Shown here in pieces: positions 1-10,148 of a stretch of DNA of 64,000 nucleotides (within the stretch, counting starts at the first letter, position 1; each line of letters starts with the position of its first letter). Both the position numbers and the translations under genes were made by a program. The stretch covers positions 658,055-722,054 of the forward strand of contig NZ_SMCR01000001.1 of NCBI RefSeq assembly GCF_004343195.1, written 5' to 3'. Source of the DNA: Biostraticola tofi (GTDB lineage: Bacteria > Pseudomonadota > Gammaproteobacteria > Enterobacterales > Enterobacteriaceae). The notes under the pieces are model-generated. The model saw only the letters and a list, made by a program, of their open reading frames with translations, was not told the origin of the DNA and ran no database searches.

Positions 1-30
1 ACCGCCAAACTGAACGCGTGTTAAAGGGAG

Positions 31-84
31 ACCAGCCCGAATGGGTTGAATTGGCGTAAGCCAAGGAGCGCCCATCGGGCTGGT
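31..84. repeat. Inverted repeat downstream of fruA
   Basis: Two arms, 31-45 and 71-84, are reverse complements apart from one bulged base (ACCAGCCCGAATGGG against CCCATCGGGCTGGT), separated by about 25 bases. The element lies just past the fruA stop, on the 3' side of the fruBKA operon. There is no T-run on the operon's strand, so it is not a standard intrinsic terminator. It may act as a 3' mRNA stabiliser or be part of a longer element outside the window. Confidence 0.5.
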
Positions 85-114
85 AGGCCCGCCATCACGG
101 CCGGCCAGAAACGC

Positions 115-1845
115 TTACTTCACAAGCATCGTTGCCGGCACCGCCAGCTCCGCATCCGAACGCTTCAGCACCGAATACATCACCCCTAGCAACAGCGTCC
201 CCGCCGCGATGGAAATCACATACCCCAGCACCGGCGTAATCGCCCCTGGAATCAACAGCACAAACAGTCCACCGTGCGGCGCCATCAGCTTCGCGCCAAA
301 CCACATCGACAGCGCACCGGTCACCGCCCCGGCCACCATACTGCAAGGAATAACCCGCATCGGATCACGGGCAGCAAACGGAATCGCCCCCTCGGAAATA
401 AAGCAGAATCCCAACACCATCGCCGCCTTACCCGCCTCACGCTGGGTATGATCGAACTTGCGCCGCGCAAGCATCGTCGCCACCGCAATACCCAGCGGAG
501 GCACCATGCCCGCCGCCATAATCGCCGCCATCGGCCCGTAGGTCTGCGCACTCAGCAACGCCACCCCGAACGCATAGGCCGCCTTATTAATCGGACCGCC
601 CATATCGCTGCACATCATCGCGCCCAGAATCGCTCCCAGCACCACCGCATTAGTGGTTCCCATCGCCTGCAGCCACTGGGTCAGGCCAGTCAGGATCTTT
701 GCCACCGGCGTCCCAATAACGTAAATCATCACCAACCCGGTGATTAACGTGGCAATCAGCGGAATGATCAATATAGGCTTTAACGCCGCCATACTTTGCG
801 GCAACGGCAGCTTGTTACTGATAAACCTCGCCACGTAACCGGCCAGGAAACCGGCGATAATGCCGCCGATAAACCCAGCGCCGGTACTGACCGCCAGCAT
901 CCCGCCCACCAGGCCCGGCGTCAGTCCTGGACGATCGGCGATGGAAAACGCAATAAAACCGGCCAGCACCGGCACCATCAGCGCCAGGGCCGACTTACCG
1001 CCAATCTCCATTAACGCCGCCGCCAGCGAACCCGGCTGCTCAAACGCCTTGATGCCAAACACAAACGACAGCGCAATACAAAGCCCGCCCGCCACCACCA
1101 TCGGCAGCATATAAGACACCCCGGTCAGCAAATGACGATAAGGACCGGCAGCTGCCGTCTTATTCTCCTCCGGTGAACCGCTTGCCTGGCCGGCAGGGGT
1201 AAACACCCTGGCCTCGGCTTCGGCTTTATCCAGCTCCTGCGCCGTCTTCTTCAAGGCCAGCCCAGTACTGGTCCGATACATCGGTTTACCGGCAAACTTC
1301 GCCAAATCCACTTCGATATCGGCGGCCACCACCACCAAATCAGCCGCCGCCACTTCCTCAGCGGTAATCGCATTGCCCGCACCGACCGATCCGCGTGTTT
1401 CTACTTTTACCCACCAGCCGCGTTTCTTGGCTTCGGCCTCAATGGCCTCGGCCGCCATAAAGGTATGGGCCACCCCAGTCGGACAGGCGGTAATCGCCAC
1501 CAGGCGCTTGGGACCGGCCGCGCTGCCGGGCGCACTGGTGGTATCAACCGACCGGTCTCCCGCCTGCGCTACGCTCGGCTGATATACCACCGCTTCCGTC
1601 TTGGCGCGGTTGAGAAAGGCCTCAGGATTGACGGCGGCATCAGCGATATCGCCGATAAACACCTGCTTGCCATTGAGCGATGCATCGGCCTGCAGCGCAG
1701 CACCCAGTTGAATCACCAGTTCGGCATCGGTGCCGTTCTCAACCAGGGACAGCCCGGCCTTGGGCGCGGCGTCGGCCAGCAGCGACTTTACCAAGCTGCC
1801 ACGGGCCGGACCCAGTGAACTCTCTATAATCAGCAACGTTTTCAT
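115..1845 (-). CDS. fruA: PTS fructose-specific transporter, EIIB'BC component
   Basis: Inner-membrane permease and EIIB phosphocarrier of the fructose PTS. It imports fructose and releases it as fructose-1-phosphate. The 576 residues match the FruA layout: a degenerate EIIB' domain (about 1-95), an Ala/Ser/Pro linker, an active EIIB domain with phosphorylated Cys121 in TACPTGVAHT, and a multi-membrane-span EIIC domain from about residue 230 with Gly/Ala-rich helices. It is the last gene of fruB-fruK-fruA, 15 nt after fruK, so it should share Cra control from the fruB promoter. Length is close to the family's usual 560-580. Family and role are clear from the motif and the operon. Confidence 0.97.
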   Translation of the reverse strand: MKTLLIIESSLGPARGSLVKSLLADAAPKAGLSLVENGTDAELVIQLGAALQADASLNGKQVFIGDIADAAVNPEAFLNRAKTEAVVYQPSVAQAGDRSVDTTSAPGSAAGPKRLVAITACPTGVAHTFMAAEAIEAEAKKRGWWVKVETRGSVGAGNAITAEEVAAADLVVVAADIEVDLAKFAGKPMYRTSTGLALKKTAQELDKAEAEARVFTPAGQASGSPEENKTAAAGPYRHLLTGVSYMLPMVVAGGLCIALSFVFGIKAFEQPGSLAAALMEIGGKSALALMVPVLAGFIAFSIADRPGLTPGLVGGMLAVSTGAGFIGGIIAGFLAGYVARFISNKLPLPQSMAALKPILIIPLIATLITGLVMIYVIGTPVAKILTGLTQWLQAMGTTNAVVLGAILGAMMCSDMGGPINKAAYAFGVALLSAQTYGPMAAIMAAGMVPPLGIAVATMLARRKFDHTQREAGKAAMVLGFCFISEGAIPFAARDPMRVIPCSMVAGAVTGALSMWFGAKLMAPHGGLFVLLIPGAITPVLGYVISIAAGTLLLGVMYSVLKRSDAELAVPATMLVK

Positions 1846-1860
1846 GTAGCTCCCCGCAGA

Positions 1861-2799
1861 TCAGTTAAATGGTTTCAGGTCAACGCGCGCCATCATCGCC
1901 GCCAATTGCGGACGATCGGTCACGCCGACATTACTCTGGCTTACCGCCAGCGCCGCGACGGCAGTGGCCAAACGCAGGGTATGTTCACTCGACTCGCGCA
2001 TCAGCAAGCCGTATATCAGTCCGCCGACCATCGAGTCACCGGCACCGACGGTGCTGACCACCTCGCAAGACGGCGGTTTGGCAAGCCAGGCGCCGGAGGC
2101 GTTGACCCACAGCGCCCCTTCAGCCCCCAAGGAAATCACCACATGCGCGATACCCTGGTCACGCAGCGCATGCGCGGCCTCCACCACATCGGCCAGCGTC
2201 GGCAGCTTACGGCCGGCCCAGATTTCCAGCTCACGACGATTGGGCTTCACCAGCCAGGGGGCGGCTTTCAGGCCGGCGACCAGCGCTTCGCGACTGCTGT
2301 CGAAAATGATGCACGGGCACTGGCTGCGCAGCTTTATCATCCAATCGGTAAACGCATCAGGCGCTACGCCAGCCGGCAGACTGCCGCTCACCGCCACCAT
2401 ATCGAACTGGCCCAGCCAGGTCAGCGAATCGGTCACGAAGCGATCCCAGTCCTGCGGCGTCACATTGAAACCGGAAAAATTGAAGTCGGTGACATCGCCG
2501 TCTTTTTCCGTCAGCTTGACGTTAATACGTGTACGGCCCTGCACCACCTGAAAACGGTTGGCAATGCCCAAATCGCTAAATAGCAATTGAAAGCCGTCCT
2601 GGTTCTCTTTGCCCAGGAAACCGCCCACCGTCACATCAATGCCCAGATCCTTGAGTACCTTGGCGACATTGATACCCTTACCCGCCGCGTGCAGGCCGGT
2701 GGTCTGAACCAGGTTGACTTCACCGCGCTCTATCTCAGGACAAAAACCCACCAGATCGTAGGCCGGGTTCAGGGTGATTGTTGCTACTCTTCTGCTCAT
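1861..2799 (-). CDS. fruK: 1-phosphofructokinase
   Basis: Cytoplasmic kinase that converts fructose-1-phosphate and ATP into fructose-1,6-bisphosphate, feeding the FruA product into glycolysis. The 312-residue protein belongs to the PfkB/ribokinase family: it has an N-terminal LNPAYD start, a GKGINVA substrate-binding segment near residue 42 and the GAGDS catalytic signature ([11 protein letters not shown]) near residue 252, where Asp is the base. Its start overlaps the end of fruB by four bases, indicating translational coupling in the fru operon. Nothing is unusual in length or motifs. Confidence 0.97.
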   Translation of the reverse strand: MSRRVATITLNPAYDLVGFCPEIERGEVNLVQTTGLHAAGKGINVAKVLKDLGIDVTVGGFLGKENQDGFQLLFSDLGIANRFQVVQGRTRINVKLTEKDGDVTDFNFSGFNVTPQDWDRFVTDSLTWLGQFDMVAVSGSLPAGVAPDAFTDWMIKLRSQCPCIIFDSSREALVAGLKAAPWLVKPNRRELEIWAGRKLPTLADVVEAAHALRDQGIAHVVISLGAEGALWVNASGAWLAKPPSCEVVSTVGAGDSMVGGLIYGLLMRESSEHTLRLATAVAALAVSQSNVGVTDRPQLAAMMARVDLKPFN

Positions 2800-3926
2800 G
2801 CCGCTCCCTCTCCCAAACCTTGGGCAATCGCCTCGCCGATGGCCTTCAGCGCCTGTTCAGCATCAGCGCCCTCAGCGGTAAAACGCAATTTATGGCCTTT
2901 CTTCACGCCCAGGGCGACGACTTTCATCAGACTGCGTCCGTTAGCCGGCTTGCCGCTGCCGTCCAGATTGGTCACGGTAATGGCGCTGTCGAACCGCTTT
3001 ATCACATTGACCAGCGCCGTACCCGGCCGGGCATGCAGACCGTGTTCGTTACGCACCACAAATTCAGCGGTCAACTGGGCGCTTTGGGCGGCGACGTCGC
3101 CGGTCAGCAACGCCAGCAGGCCAGGGACATCCGCCTCCAGCAGGCGTCCGGCGCTACCAGAGGTCAACAGTTTACCCAAGTAGTTCAGCACCGGCTGCAC
3201 GGTATCATCGACCATAGCGACGGTCACCAGCAGTTTAACTGCCGACTCTGCGGCCAGCAGCGCGGTCGGGCGGCTCAGGGCCACTGCGCTCAGCAGGTTG
3301 CCGTGCGGACTGTCGTTTAACCAGATACCCTGGCCCAGGTTCAGCGGACTGCTGCTGATGACATGGCTGACGAAATCGGTATCAACGGCACCGGCCTGCT
3401 GCAAGCGGCCGGCGTTCAGCGCCTTCAGCGTGGTCAAATCGGCGGTCGCCACCTCTACCGACACCAGCGACGCATCGAACAACAGCGAGGGAGACTGCTG
3501 CTCACCCATCAGCAGACTGCGCAGTTCTTCAGCCGTCGGTGTGCCGTTCAGCTGCGCCGCCACGGCATCATCGCTTAACACATGAGTCAATTGGCGCAGC
3601 AGCGCCAGATGCTCATCCGAGCGGGCGGCAATACCCATCACCACATAGGCGGTCTGGCCCTCGCCCCAGTCAATCCCCTGTGGGTACTGGAAAACCTGGA
3701 CGCCGGTATTGATCACCAGATCCCGGGTATCGGTGGTGCCGTGGGGGATAGCGATCCCATTACCTAAAAAAGTGGAGGTCTGCAGCTCGCGCGCGCGCAT
3801 GCCATCGACATAGCCTGCGCTTACACAGCCGGCCTCGGTTAAGGCCGCCGCAACCTGGCCAATCGCCTGATCTTTGCTCTCGGCGCTGGCGCCGGGATGG
3901 ATATCTTTTACTGACAGCTCAAACAT
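2796..3926 (-). CDS. fruB: PTS fructose-specific EIIA / HPr-like (FPr) protein
   Basis: Cytoplasmic diphosphoryl-transfer protein that carries phosphate from Enzyme I to FruA. An N-terminal EIIA domain contains the phospho-His in [11 protein letters not shown] (His62), a middle linker domain follows, and a C-terminal HPr-like domain has its phospho-His in [10 protein letters not shown] (near residue 300). I chose the ATG at 3926, giving 376 residues beginning [12 protein letters not shown], because it aligns with E. coli FruB and follows GAGGAG with good spacing. An upstream in-frame ATG at 3950 has no such support. First gene of fruBKA; two Cra-type palindromes lie just upstream. Confidence 0.96.
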   Translation of the reverse strand: MFELSVKDIHPGASAESKDQAIGQVAAALTEAGCVSAGYVDGMRARELQTSTFLGNGIAIPHGTTDTRDLVINTGVQVFQYPQGIDWGEGQTAYVVMGIAARSDEHLALLRQLTHVLSDDAVAAQLNGTPTAEELRSLLMGEQQSPSLLFDASLVSVEVATADLTTLKALNAGRLQQAGAVDTDFVSHVISSSPLNLGQGIWLNDSPHGNLLSAVALSRPTALLAAESAVKLLVTVAMVDDTVQPVLNYLGKLLTSGSAGRLLEADVPGLLALLTGDVAAQSAQLTAEFVVRNEHGLHARPGTALVNVIKRFDSAITVTNLDGSGKPANGRSLMKVVALGVKKGHKLRFTAEGADAEQALKAIGEAIAQGLGEGAA

Positions 3927-3949
3927 AGCTCTCCTCGATCGCCGGAACA

Positions 3950-3963
3950 TGAATCGTTTCAGC
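3950..3963. promoter_or_regulatory. Cra (FruR) operator, promoter-proximal
   Basis: TGAATCGTTTCAGC matches the Cra consensus TGAAWCGTTTCA exactly over the core and sits 24 bases upstream of the fruB start. Cra repressing fruBKA until fructose-1-phosphate binds it is established for enterics. Assignment here is by sequence match and context. Confidence 0.85.
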
Positions 3964-4013
3964 TTTAGTTGGCATTAACAGCGTCACGGTGCATTTCACC
4001 TGAAAAATATGAC

Positions 4014-4029
4014 GCTGAAACGTTTCAAC
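4014..4029. promoter_or_regulatory. Cra (FruR) operator, distal
   Basis: GCTGAAACGTTTCAAC is a perfect TGAAACGTTTCA palindrome about 90 bases upstream of fruB. It lies about 66 bases from the proximal site. The two-site arrangement matches the known fruB control region of E. coli. Confidence 0.88.
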
Positions 4030-4401
4030 TTAGTGTCTGCGTCACCAGGTTGGAATGCAAGATTAGACGGTACTTTTGTGTATGAATTTTGAAGCAACGC
4101 ACAAAATTCCACCCAGGGATGTTAACTATAGAATGCAATCAGTTAAAAGCTGAAATGAAGCTGAAGCGAGAGGTTATTTCTGTTTGACGGCTAAACCGGC
4201 TTCAGCCGCGCCTTCCCATCGCCGGCCGCCGACCGCTTTTTTCAGTCACAGTGCAGGATAGCGGGCGGCGGATATTGCATGTAGCGCAGCCGTGATGTAG
4301 ATTCGCCCGGTCCCCGCGACAACGAACAGTTTCCCTTGCCCATCAGTAATGGCTACGATTCGTGTCGCCATGAATGATGATAAATATACAGGTCAACACT
4401 G
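4030..4401. other. Intergenic region between fruB and efpL
   Basis: Divergent control region. Besides the two Cra sites just left of it I see no ORF with a credible start and no clear hairpin terminator. The efpL promoter should lie here, but I could not pick one confidently. Confidence 0.5.
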
Positions 4402-4974
4402 ATGGCTAGAGCAAACGAAATCAAACGCGGTATGGCGGTGAATTACAACGGTAAACTGCTGCTGGTAAAAGATATCGATATCCAGAGCCCGAGCGCGCGC
4501 GGGGCAAGCACCCTTTATAAAATGCGCTTTTCGGACGTGCGCACCGGAATGAAGGTAGAAGAGCGTTTCAAAGGTGATGATATTCTGGATACCATTACCC
4601 TGACCCGGCGCTGGGTAAGCTTTTCCTATATTGATGGCGATGAATATATCTTTATGGATGACGAAGACTACACGCCGTATATCTTTAAAAAAGAGCAAAT
4701 TGAAGACGAACTGATGTTTATACCCGAAGGCGGCATTCCGGGCATGCAGGTATTGACGATGGACAGCGAAGTGCTGGCCCTGGAACTGCCGCAGACGGTT
4801 GACCTGGAAATTGTCGAAACCACCCCCGGCATCAAAGGCGCTTCTGCCAGCGCCCGCACCAAGCCGGCGGTAATGAGTACCGGCCTGGTCATTTCGGTCC
4901 CTGAATATCTCGGCAGCGGCGAGAAGATCCAGATCCATGTGGCTGAACGCCGCTATATGGGCCGCGCGGATTAA
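4402..4974 (+). CDS. efpL: Elongation factor P-like protein EfpL (YeiP)
   Basis: EF-P paralogue that binds ribosomes stalled on proline-containing and related motifs and promotes peptide bond formation. The 190 residues form three beta-barrel domains. The loop tip of domain I carries Arg33 in [11 protein letters not shown], where canonical EF-P has the modified lysine; this Arg and the extended SPSARG loop mark the YeiP/EfpL subgroup. The C-terminal domain contains the conserved [13 protein letters not shown] segment. It ends three bases before yeiR, so the two are probably co-transcribed, as in other enterics. Confidence 0.96.
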   Translation: MARANEIKRGMAVNYNGKLLLVKDIDIQSPSARGASTLYKMRFSDVRTGMKVEERFKGDDILDTITLTRRWVSFSYIDGDEYIFMDDEDYTPYIFKKEQIEDELMFIPEGGIPGMQVLTMDSEVLALELPQTVDLEIVETTPGIKGASASARTKPAVMSTGLVISVPEYLGSGEKIQIHVAERRYMGRAD

Positions 4975-4977
4975 TCA

Positions 4978-5958
4978 ATGCTTACCCAGACCACTCTGGT
5001 TACCGGTTTTCTCGGCAGCGGCAAAACCACTACCCTCAGACATCTGCTGGCCCATAAGCCGGCCGATGAAAACTGGGCGATACTGGTGAACGAATTTGGC
5101 GATATCGGCGTTGACGGCGCCCTGCTGGCCGACAGCGGCGCGGTGCTCAAGGAAATCCCCGGCGGCTGTATGTGTTGCGTCAATGGCCTGCCGATGCAGG
5201 TCGGGCTCAATACCCTGCTGCAGCGTAATCGTCCGGATCGCCTGCTGATAGAGCCCACCGGCCTTGGCCATCCGCGCCAGATCCTGGCCATGCTCAGGGC
5301 GGAAACCTATCGTCCCTGGCTGACCCTGCAGGCAACGCTTTGTCTGCTTGATGCCCGCCAACTGCTGCTGCCGCGCTACCGGGAAAATGAAAATTTCATC
5401 TCCCAACTGGCGGCGGCCGATATCATCATTGCCAATAAGCAGGATGTCTATGATCCCTCCGCCCTGGCAAGTCTGGCGGCCTGGCAGCAACAGCATGCCC
5501 GCGGACGCCGGGTTATCCCTGCTACTCAGGGAGACATCCCCCTGACTTTACTGGATGAGCCTAATGACAATCTGGCTGAACTGCCCCAGGCCCAGCATCA
5601 CCATGCCCGGCCAGGACCAGGCGTCGGACTGGCGGCGTTGACGCCGGCGGGCAGCAGCGGCTGGCGCAGGGCATTAAATCAAGGTCAGGGGTGGTACGCA
5701 TGCGGCTGGGTATTTAACGCCGACACCCGCTTTGATACCGTTGGTCTGCTGGAGTGGATGCGGCTGGCGCCGGTAGAAAGAATAAAAGGCGTAATGCGTA
5801 TCCCGGAGGGCACCGTGACCTTCAATCGCCAGAATAATGATTTACGTATCGAAACCCATGCCTCGCCACCGCCTGACAGCCGGGTGGAATTGATTACGCC
5901 CACTTCGGTCGACTGGAATCAATTGCAAAGCGATTTGTTGAAACTACGTTTAAATTGA
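4978..5958 (+). CDS. yeiR: Zinc-binding COG0523 GTPase (metallochaperone family)
   Basis: G3E-family GTPase related to CobW and ZNG1 metal chaperones. The 326-residue protein shows a Walker A loop GFLGSGKTTT (10-19), the metal-binding GGCMCC motif (Cys64, Cys66, Cys67), a switch-like NEFGDIGVDG segment, an NKQD guanine-specificity motif near residue 153 and a His cluster (QAQHHHARPG) near 205 that could add metal ligands. E. coli YeiR binds zinc and hydrolyses GTP. The client protein is unknown. It sits directly behind efpL. Confidence 0.94.
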   Translation: MLTQTTLVTGFLGSGKTTTLRHLLAHKPADENWAILVNEFGDIGVDGALLADSGAVLKEIPGGCMCCVNGLPMQVGLNTLLQRNRPDRLLIEPTGLGHPRQILAMLRAETYRPWLTLQATLCLLDARQLLLPRYRENENFISQLAAADIIIANKQDVYDPSALASLAAWQQQHARGRRVIPATQGDIPLTLLDEPNDNLAELPQAQHHHARPGPGVGLAALTPAGSSGWRRALNQGQGWYACGWVFNADTRFDTVGLLEWMRLAPVERIKGVMRIPEGTVTFNRQNNDLRIETHASPPPDSRVELITPTSVDWNQLQSDLLKLRLN

Positions 5959-6012
5959 TGCAATTACTATATTCACTTCAATCATTATAATATTGTGAAT
6001 AAGGTCCCCTTC

Positions 6013-6726
6013 ATGCATCGCCTGCCGTTAATCATTGCCCTCAACCTGCTGGGAGCAGGGCTATTTTTTTCCTGGTATCTTCCCATCAACCACGGCATCT
6101 GGTCGGCAGTCGATACGCAAATTTTCTTCTTTTTCAATCATCTGGCGGTTACCCATCCTGGATTTGCCACCGTGCTTGCCATCACCAACCAGCGTTTATT
6201 CGACCTGATTTCGCTGCTGGCGATGGGCATGCTGTTCGCCCAGGTCTTTCTGCGCCAGCGCCGTTTAGGGCTGCATGAGGCGGTCGCCCTAGGGCTGGTG
6301 ATGCTGGTCAGCGCCGTAGTGCTCAATCAATTAGGTCATCTGCTGCCGGTAAGCCACGCCAGTCCCTCGCTGTTTTATCGCGATAATCCGGCCATCATGC
6401 GCATCAGCCTGCTTTCCGGCATTCCGACCAAAGATGCTTCCGCGGACAGCTTCCCCGGCGATCATGGAATGATGCTGATGGTATTCACCGCCTATATGCT
6501 TAAATATGCCGGCCGGAAAGCGTTTTTCATCGCGTTGGCCATTACGGTGCTATTCAGCCTGCCGCGGGTAATGATCGGCGCCCATTGGCTGAGCGATATC
6601 ATGGTCGGTTCGCTGGCCATGGTGCTGATGGGTATGAGCTGGTGGCTAATGACCAGCACTGTCGATCAATTGATTGCCAGAGTTATTCTGTTGATGCCGC
6701 CCAGGCTCAGACGCGTTAATCAATAA
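6013..6726 (+). CDS. lpxT: Lipid A 1-diphosphate synthase (undecaprenyl-PP:lipid A phosphotransferase)
   Basis: Inner-membrane PAP2-family enzyme that moves a phosphate from undecaprenyl pyrophosphate to the 1-position of lipid A, also recycling the carrier lipid. The PAP2 signature is present: KDASADSFPGDHGMM (the SFPGDH block with catalytic His) and GAHWLSDIMVG (second catalytic His). About six membrane spans. I took the ATG at 6013 (237 residues, MHRLPLIIALN), which aligns with E. coli LpxT and has AAGG eight bases upstream. A GTG at 5995 would add six residues but lacks a ribosome-binding site. Confidence 0.92.
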   Translation: MHRLPLIIALNLLGAGLFFSWYLPINHGIWSAVDTQIFFFFNHLAVTHPGFATVLAITNQRLFDLISLLAMGMLFAQVFLRQRRLGLHEAVALGLVMLVSAVVLNQLGHLLPVSHASPSLFYRDNPAIMRISLLSGIPTKDASADSFPGDHGMMLMVFTAYMLKYAGRKAFFIALAITVLFSLPRVMIGAHWLSDIMVGSLAMVLMGMSWWLMTSTVDQLIARVILLMPPRLRRVNQ

Positions 6727-7133
6727 GATTTTACAATATTGTCGGGCGGGAAAAGGGACGGTAACCGGCCGATATTTGCCGGCGCGACAGCGGACAATAG
6801 CCCAGGGCTCGGCAGCAACCCGCGCCGGCTGCCGGTCGTCGTCAGGATAGTGAGATTTCAGCGCATGAAAGCGATTTACCGTTAGACCTTTTTCACATCA
6901 ACAAAAGTTATAATTTTAAGACTAAAAAACCTCGCTTTCCCTTATTCATTACGGTAATCTCAAATCCGTCAGCACGCCTTGACCCATTATTTTCCCTGTA
7001 AAATAAAATGTGTGATTAATAACACACTATTACCGGCGAACATATGTTCAATTAGTGCTCGCAAATAACTCTCGCTTCGTTTGGCATTTTTTAACGACAT
7101 TGTCGGTAAGGACTTCAAGGGATAACACTAATA
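6727..7133. other. Intergenic region upstream of mepS
   Basis: About 400 bases without a credible ORF. The first 120 bases are GC-rich with several CCGGC/GCCGG inverted segments. The remainder is AT-rich and presumably contains the mepS promoter. No specific operator recognised. Confidence 0.4.
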
Positions 7134-7721
7134 ATGGTCAAATCTCAACCTATTTTGAGATATGTGCTGCGGGTCATTCCTGCAGTGGCGATAGCGATGG
7201 TGCTTTCCGCCTGTGGTACTTCTCATACGGCTAAAAACGCGACCGAGATGCATGCAGTCAACGATACAAATCATTTTTTACTGCAGGCCTCTCAGGATGA
7301 GTTTGAACAGATGGTTCAGACCGGCGATATTAAAACGCGCATTCTTGATCAATATGCTGACTGGAAAGGCGTTCGCTATCGTTTAGGGGGTGATTCCAAG
7401 CGCGGCATTGACTGTTCCGCCTTTGTTCAGAAGACGTTTCATGAACAGTTCGGCCTTGAACTGCCCCGCTCCACCAGCGAACAGCAGGGTATGGGGTCGA
7501 AAATTCAGCGAGCCAAGCTGAAGGCGGGCGACCTGGTCCTGTTTCGTGCCGGCTCTACCGGCCGTCACGTTGGCATCTATCTGGGTAATGGCCAGTTTGT
7601 CCACGCCTCTACCAGCAATGGCGTGATGATATCAAGTCTCAGCGACGATTATTGGAACAAGCGCTATCGTGAAGCGCGTAGAGTATTGTCCAACCCGTTA
7701 GCAAGCGGCGCTGAGAGTTAA
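7134..7721 (+). CDS. mepS: Murein DD-endopeptidase MepS/Spr, lipoprotein
   Basis: Outer-membrane lipoprotein of the NlpC/P60 family that cuts D-Ala-mDAP cross-links so new glycan strands can be inserted. The signal peptide ends in the lipobox LSAC with lipidated Cys27. The catalytic triad is Cys94 (DCSAF), His145 (RHVGIY) and His157 (FVHAS). The residue after the catalytic Cys-Ser is Ala where E. coli has Gly, a mild substitution. At 195 residues the length is typical. Followed by an intrinsic terminator, so probably monocistronic. Confidence 0.96.
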   Translation: MVKSQPILRYVLRVIPAVAIAMVLSACGTSHTAKNATEMHAVNDTNHFLLQASQDEFEQMVQTGDIKTRILDQYADWKGVRYRLGGDSKRGIDCSAFVQKTFHEQFGLELPRSTSEQQGMGSKIQRAKLKAGDLVLFRAGSTGRHVGIYLGNGQFVHASTSNGVMISSLSDDYWNKRYREARRVLSNPLASGAES

Positions 7722-7761
7722 TATCGGTTATTCCTTGAACGAATTAAGCCAAGCGATACAC

Positions 7762-7796
7762 AAAGGCTGCCCTTATCGGCAGCCTTTTGTTTTTTA
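7762..7796 (+). terminator. mepS intrinsic terminator
   Basis: AAAGGCTGCC-CTTATC-GGCAGCCTTTT stem-loop followed by GTTTTTT, about 40 bases past the mepS stop. Confidence 0.9.
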
Positions 7797-8323
7797 ATCG
7801 AGGCTATTCATTAATTACATTTTGCATTAAATATATATAAAACTCATCTAACGTTGGCACTTCTTTACAGAGAAACAATTGCAGCAAGCCATTCGAATAT
7901 GACTGATTGATGACTTATTAATTAGTAGAAATACATATTAACCGCATCGTTGTAACAATTAATGATCATTTATCCGTCCGGCACCGTCACCGATCCTCAG
8001 TTGGGCTCACTGGCTACTGTCTGCTGTTCCAACCACTGCCATGCAGCAAAATCTTCCGCCGCCAATTACTGACTATCCTGCTGCTGGTATTGAGCAGCAC
8101 TTATTTCCAGCGACCCTATTACCTGATCGCCCATGGCCTGAACTGAGGCGGTAGCGAGTGCTTTTTGCATCGCTACTCCAGACCGAATCAGTGGCCGCTG
8201 TCCGGTACCATTGAATATGTTACGAATACCGACCAAAAAAAGTTATAGTGACCATCATAGTCGAATCTCAAGGTGCAATAGCCGATTGCCCACTTACCAC
8301 ATTCCCGGCAGGAGCGTTACCTG
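7797..8323. other. Intergenic region, mepS to yejA
   Basis: About 530 bases where E. coli carries rtn (an EAL phosphodiesterase). I find no EAL-type coding remnant. The left half is AT-rich. Around 8048-8145 a plus-strand frame reads a short hydrophobic, Leu-rich stretch ending in a stop, possibly a relic of a membrane protein but too short to assign. A good AGGAG ribosome-binding site for yejA ends the region. Confidence 0.4.
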
Positions 8324-10132
8324 ATGTTGAAACGCCTTGGTGTCGCGCTGTGGCTTGCCGCGCTGAGCCCGCTTACGCAGGCCGCCACCGTCAAAGAGAG
8401 CACCTCGTTTGCCATTATCGGCGCACCCCGGTACCCGCCGGACTTCCGGCATTTTGATTACGTGTTCCCCGCCGCGCCGAAGGGGGGACAGGTGACCATG
8501 GCCACGCTGGGTACGTTTGATAACTTTAACCGCTTTGCCCTGCGCGGCGCGGCCGCCATTCGCACCGAACAGCTTTATGACTCGCTGTTTACCACCTCGG
8601 ATGATGAAATAGGCAGCTATTATCCGTTGGTCGGCCAGTCGGTACGTTACGCCGCTGATTACCGTTGGGCGGAAGTCACGCTAAATCCGGCCGCTCGTTT
8701 TCATAACCATCAACCGGTCACGGCTGAAGATGTGGCCTTCACCTTCCAGAAATTCATGACCGAAGGGGTGCCGCAGTTTCGCCTGTTCTATAAAGACGTC
8801 AAGGTCATCGCCCTGTCCCGCTCGGTGGTGCGCTATGAATTCAAGCAACCGTCAAAAGACGGACTGCTGGGGTTGTTTACCCTGCCTATCATGCCGAAAA
8901 GCTTCTGGTCACAGCATAAGCTCAGCGATCCGCTGAGTTTCCCGCCGCCCGCAGGCGGCCCCTATCGGATCACCGCCTGGAAGAGCGGGCAGTATGTGAC
9001 CTACTCCCGGGTGAAGGATTACTGGGCGGCTACCCTGCCGGTCAATGTGGGCCAGTTTAACTTTGATAGCCTGCGCTATGACTATTACCTGGACGATAAT
9101 GTAGCGCTGGAGGCCTTTATGGCCGGCGCCTATGATGTTCGGGTTGAGTCCTCGCCCAAAAACTGGGCCACCTATTACCGGGGCGGCAATATTGCGCGCG
9201 GCTTCATTAAGCTGAAAACGATGGAAGATCATATACCGGTCGACACCCGCTGGCTGGCATTTAATCTTCAGCGCCCGCTGTTTGCCGACCGCCGGGTCAG
9301 GCAGGCGCTGACCCTGGCGCTGGATTTTGAATGGATCAACAGGGCGCTGTTCTACCAGGGATACCAGCGCGCCAGCACCTATTTCCAAAATACCGATTAT
9401 GCCGCTAGCGGCCGTCCGGATGCGGCTGAACTCGCGTTGCTCACCCCGCTAAAGCAGCATATTCCCGCAGAGGCGTTTGGTCCCGCCTGGCGTCCGCCGG
9501 TATCGGACGGCAGCGGCTATGACCGACGCAACCGCCTGCAGGCGCTGGAACTGCTGCGCCAGGCCGGCTGGGAATTGAACCAGCGGCAGTTGGTCAACAG
9601 CAAGACCGGACAGCGATTCAGCTTTGAGCTGTTAATGCCCAGCGGCGGCAATAATCAGTATGTTCTGCCGTTTCAGCACAGCCTCCAGCGATTGGGCATC
9701 AACCTGCGTATCCGTGAAGTCGACAACTCCCAGTTTACCAATCGCCTGCGCAGCCGCGATTTTGATATGCTGCCGACGCAATATCGGGCGGTCCCCTGGC
9801 CGGGGACTGACCTGCCGATCAGTTGGGGTACCGCCTATCTGAATTCGACCCATAATACCCCCGGCGTCAGCAATCCGGCGGTGGACGCGTTGCTCGATCA
9901 GATAATCCAACACCAGGATGATGAGAAAGCGCTGGTGCCGCTCGGGCGGGCGCTGGATCGGGTACTGACCTGGAATGCCTACATGATCCCGTTATGGTAC
10001 AGCAACCAGACCCGGGTGGCCTGGTGGAATAAATTTGCCATGCCCGCGACACGCCCGGCCTATACGCTGGGCTTTAACGGCTGGTGGCTGGATACGACGC
10101 AGGCGGCCACCCTGCCGGCCGAGCGGCGCTGA
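8324..10132 (+). CDS. yejA: ABC transporter periplasmic peptide-binding protein YejA
   Basis: Periplasmic substrate-binding protein (SBP_bac_5 family) of the YejABEF importer, which in E. coli takes up microcin C and in other enterics contributes to resistance to antimicrobial peptides. The 602 residues start with a Sec signal peptide cut after TQA (about residue 21). The mature part opens with the family segment FPAAPKGGQ and a long oligopeptide-binding fold. AGGAG precedes the ATG. First gene of yejA-yejB-yejE-yejF, 16 nt before yejB. Confidence 0.95.
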   Translation: MLKRLGVALWLAALSPLTQAATVKESTSFAIIGAPRYPPDFRHFDYVFPAAPKGGQVTMATLGTFDNFNRFALRGAAAIRTEQLYDSLFTTSDDEIGSYYPLVGQSVRYAADYRWAEVTLNPAARFHNHQPVTAEDVAFTFQKFMTEGVPQFRLFYKDVKVIALSRSVVRYEFKQPSKDGLLGLFTLPIMPKSFWSQHKLSDPLSFPPPAGGPYRITAWKSGQYVTYSRVKDYWAATLPVNVGQFNFDSLRYDYYLDDNVALEAFMAGAYDVRVESSPKNWATYYRGGNIARGFIKLKTMEDHIPVDTRWLAFNLQRPLFADRRVRQALTLALDFEWINRALFYQGYQRASTYFQNTDYAASGRPDAAELALLTPLKQHIPAEAFGPAWRPPVSDGSGYDRRNRLQALELLRQAGWELNQRQLVNSKTGQRFSFELLMPSGGNNQYVLPFQHSLQRLGINLRIREVDNSQFTNRLRSRDFDMLPTQYRAVPWPGTDLPISWGTAYLNSTHNTPGVSNPAVDALLDQIIQHQDDEKALVPLGRALDRVLTWNAYMIPLWYSNQTRVAWWNKFAMPATRPAYTLGFNGWWLDTTQAATLPAERR

Positions 10133-10148
10133 CCGATGAGGGAATGAT

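Noticed and set aside
8248..8457. 69-codon frame overlapping the yejA start
   Set aside because: It lies mostly inside yejA in another frame, while yejA has a clear signal peptide and ribosome-binding site.
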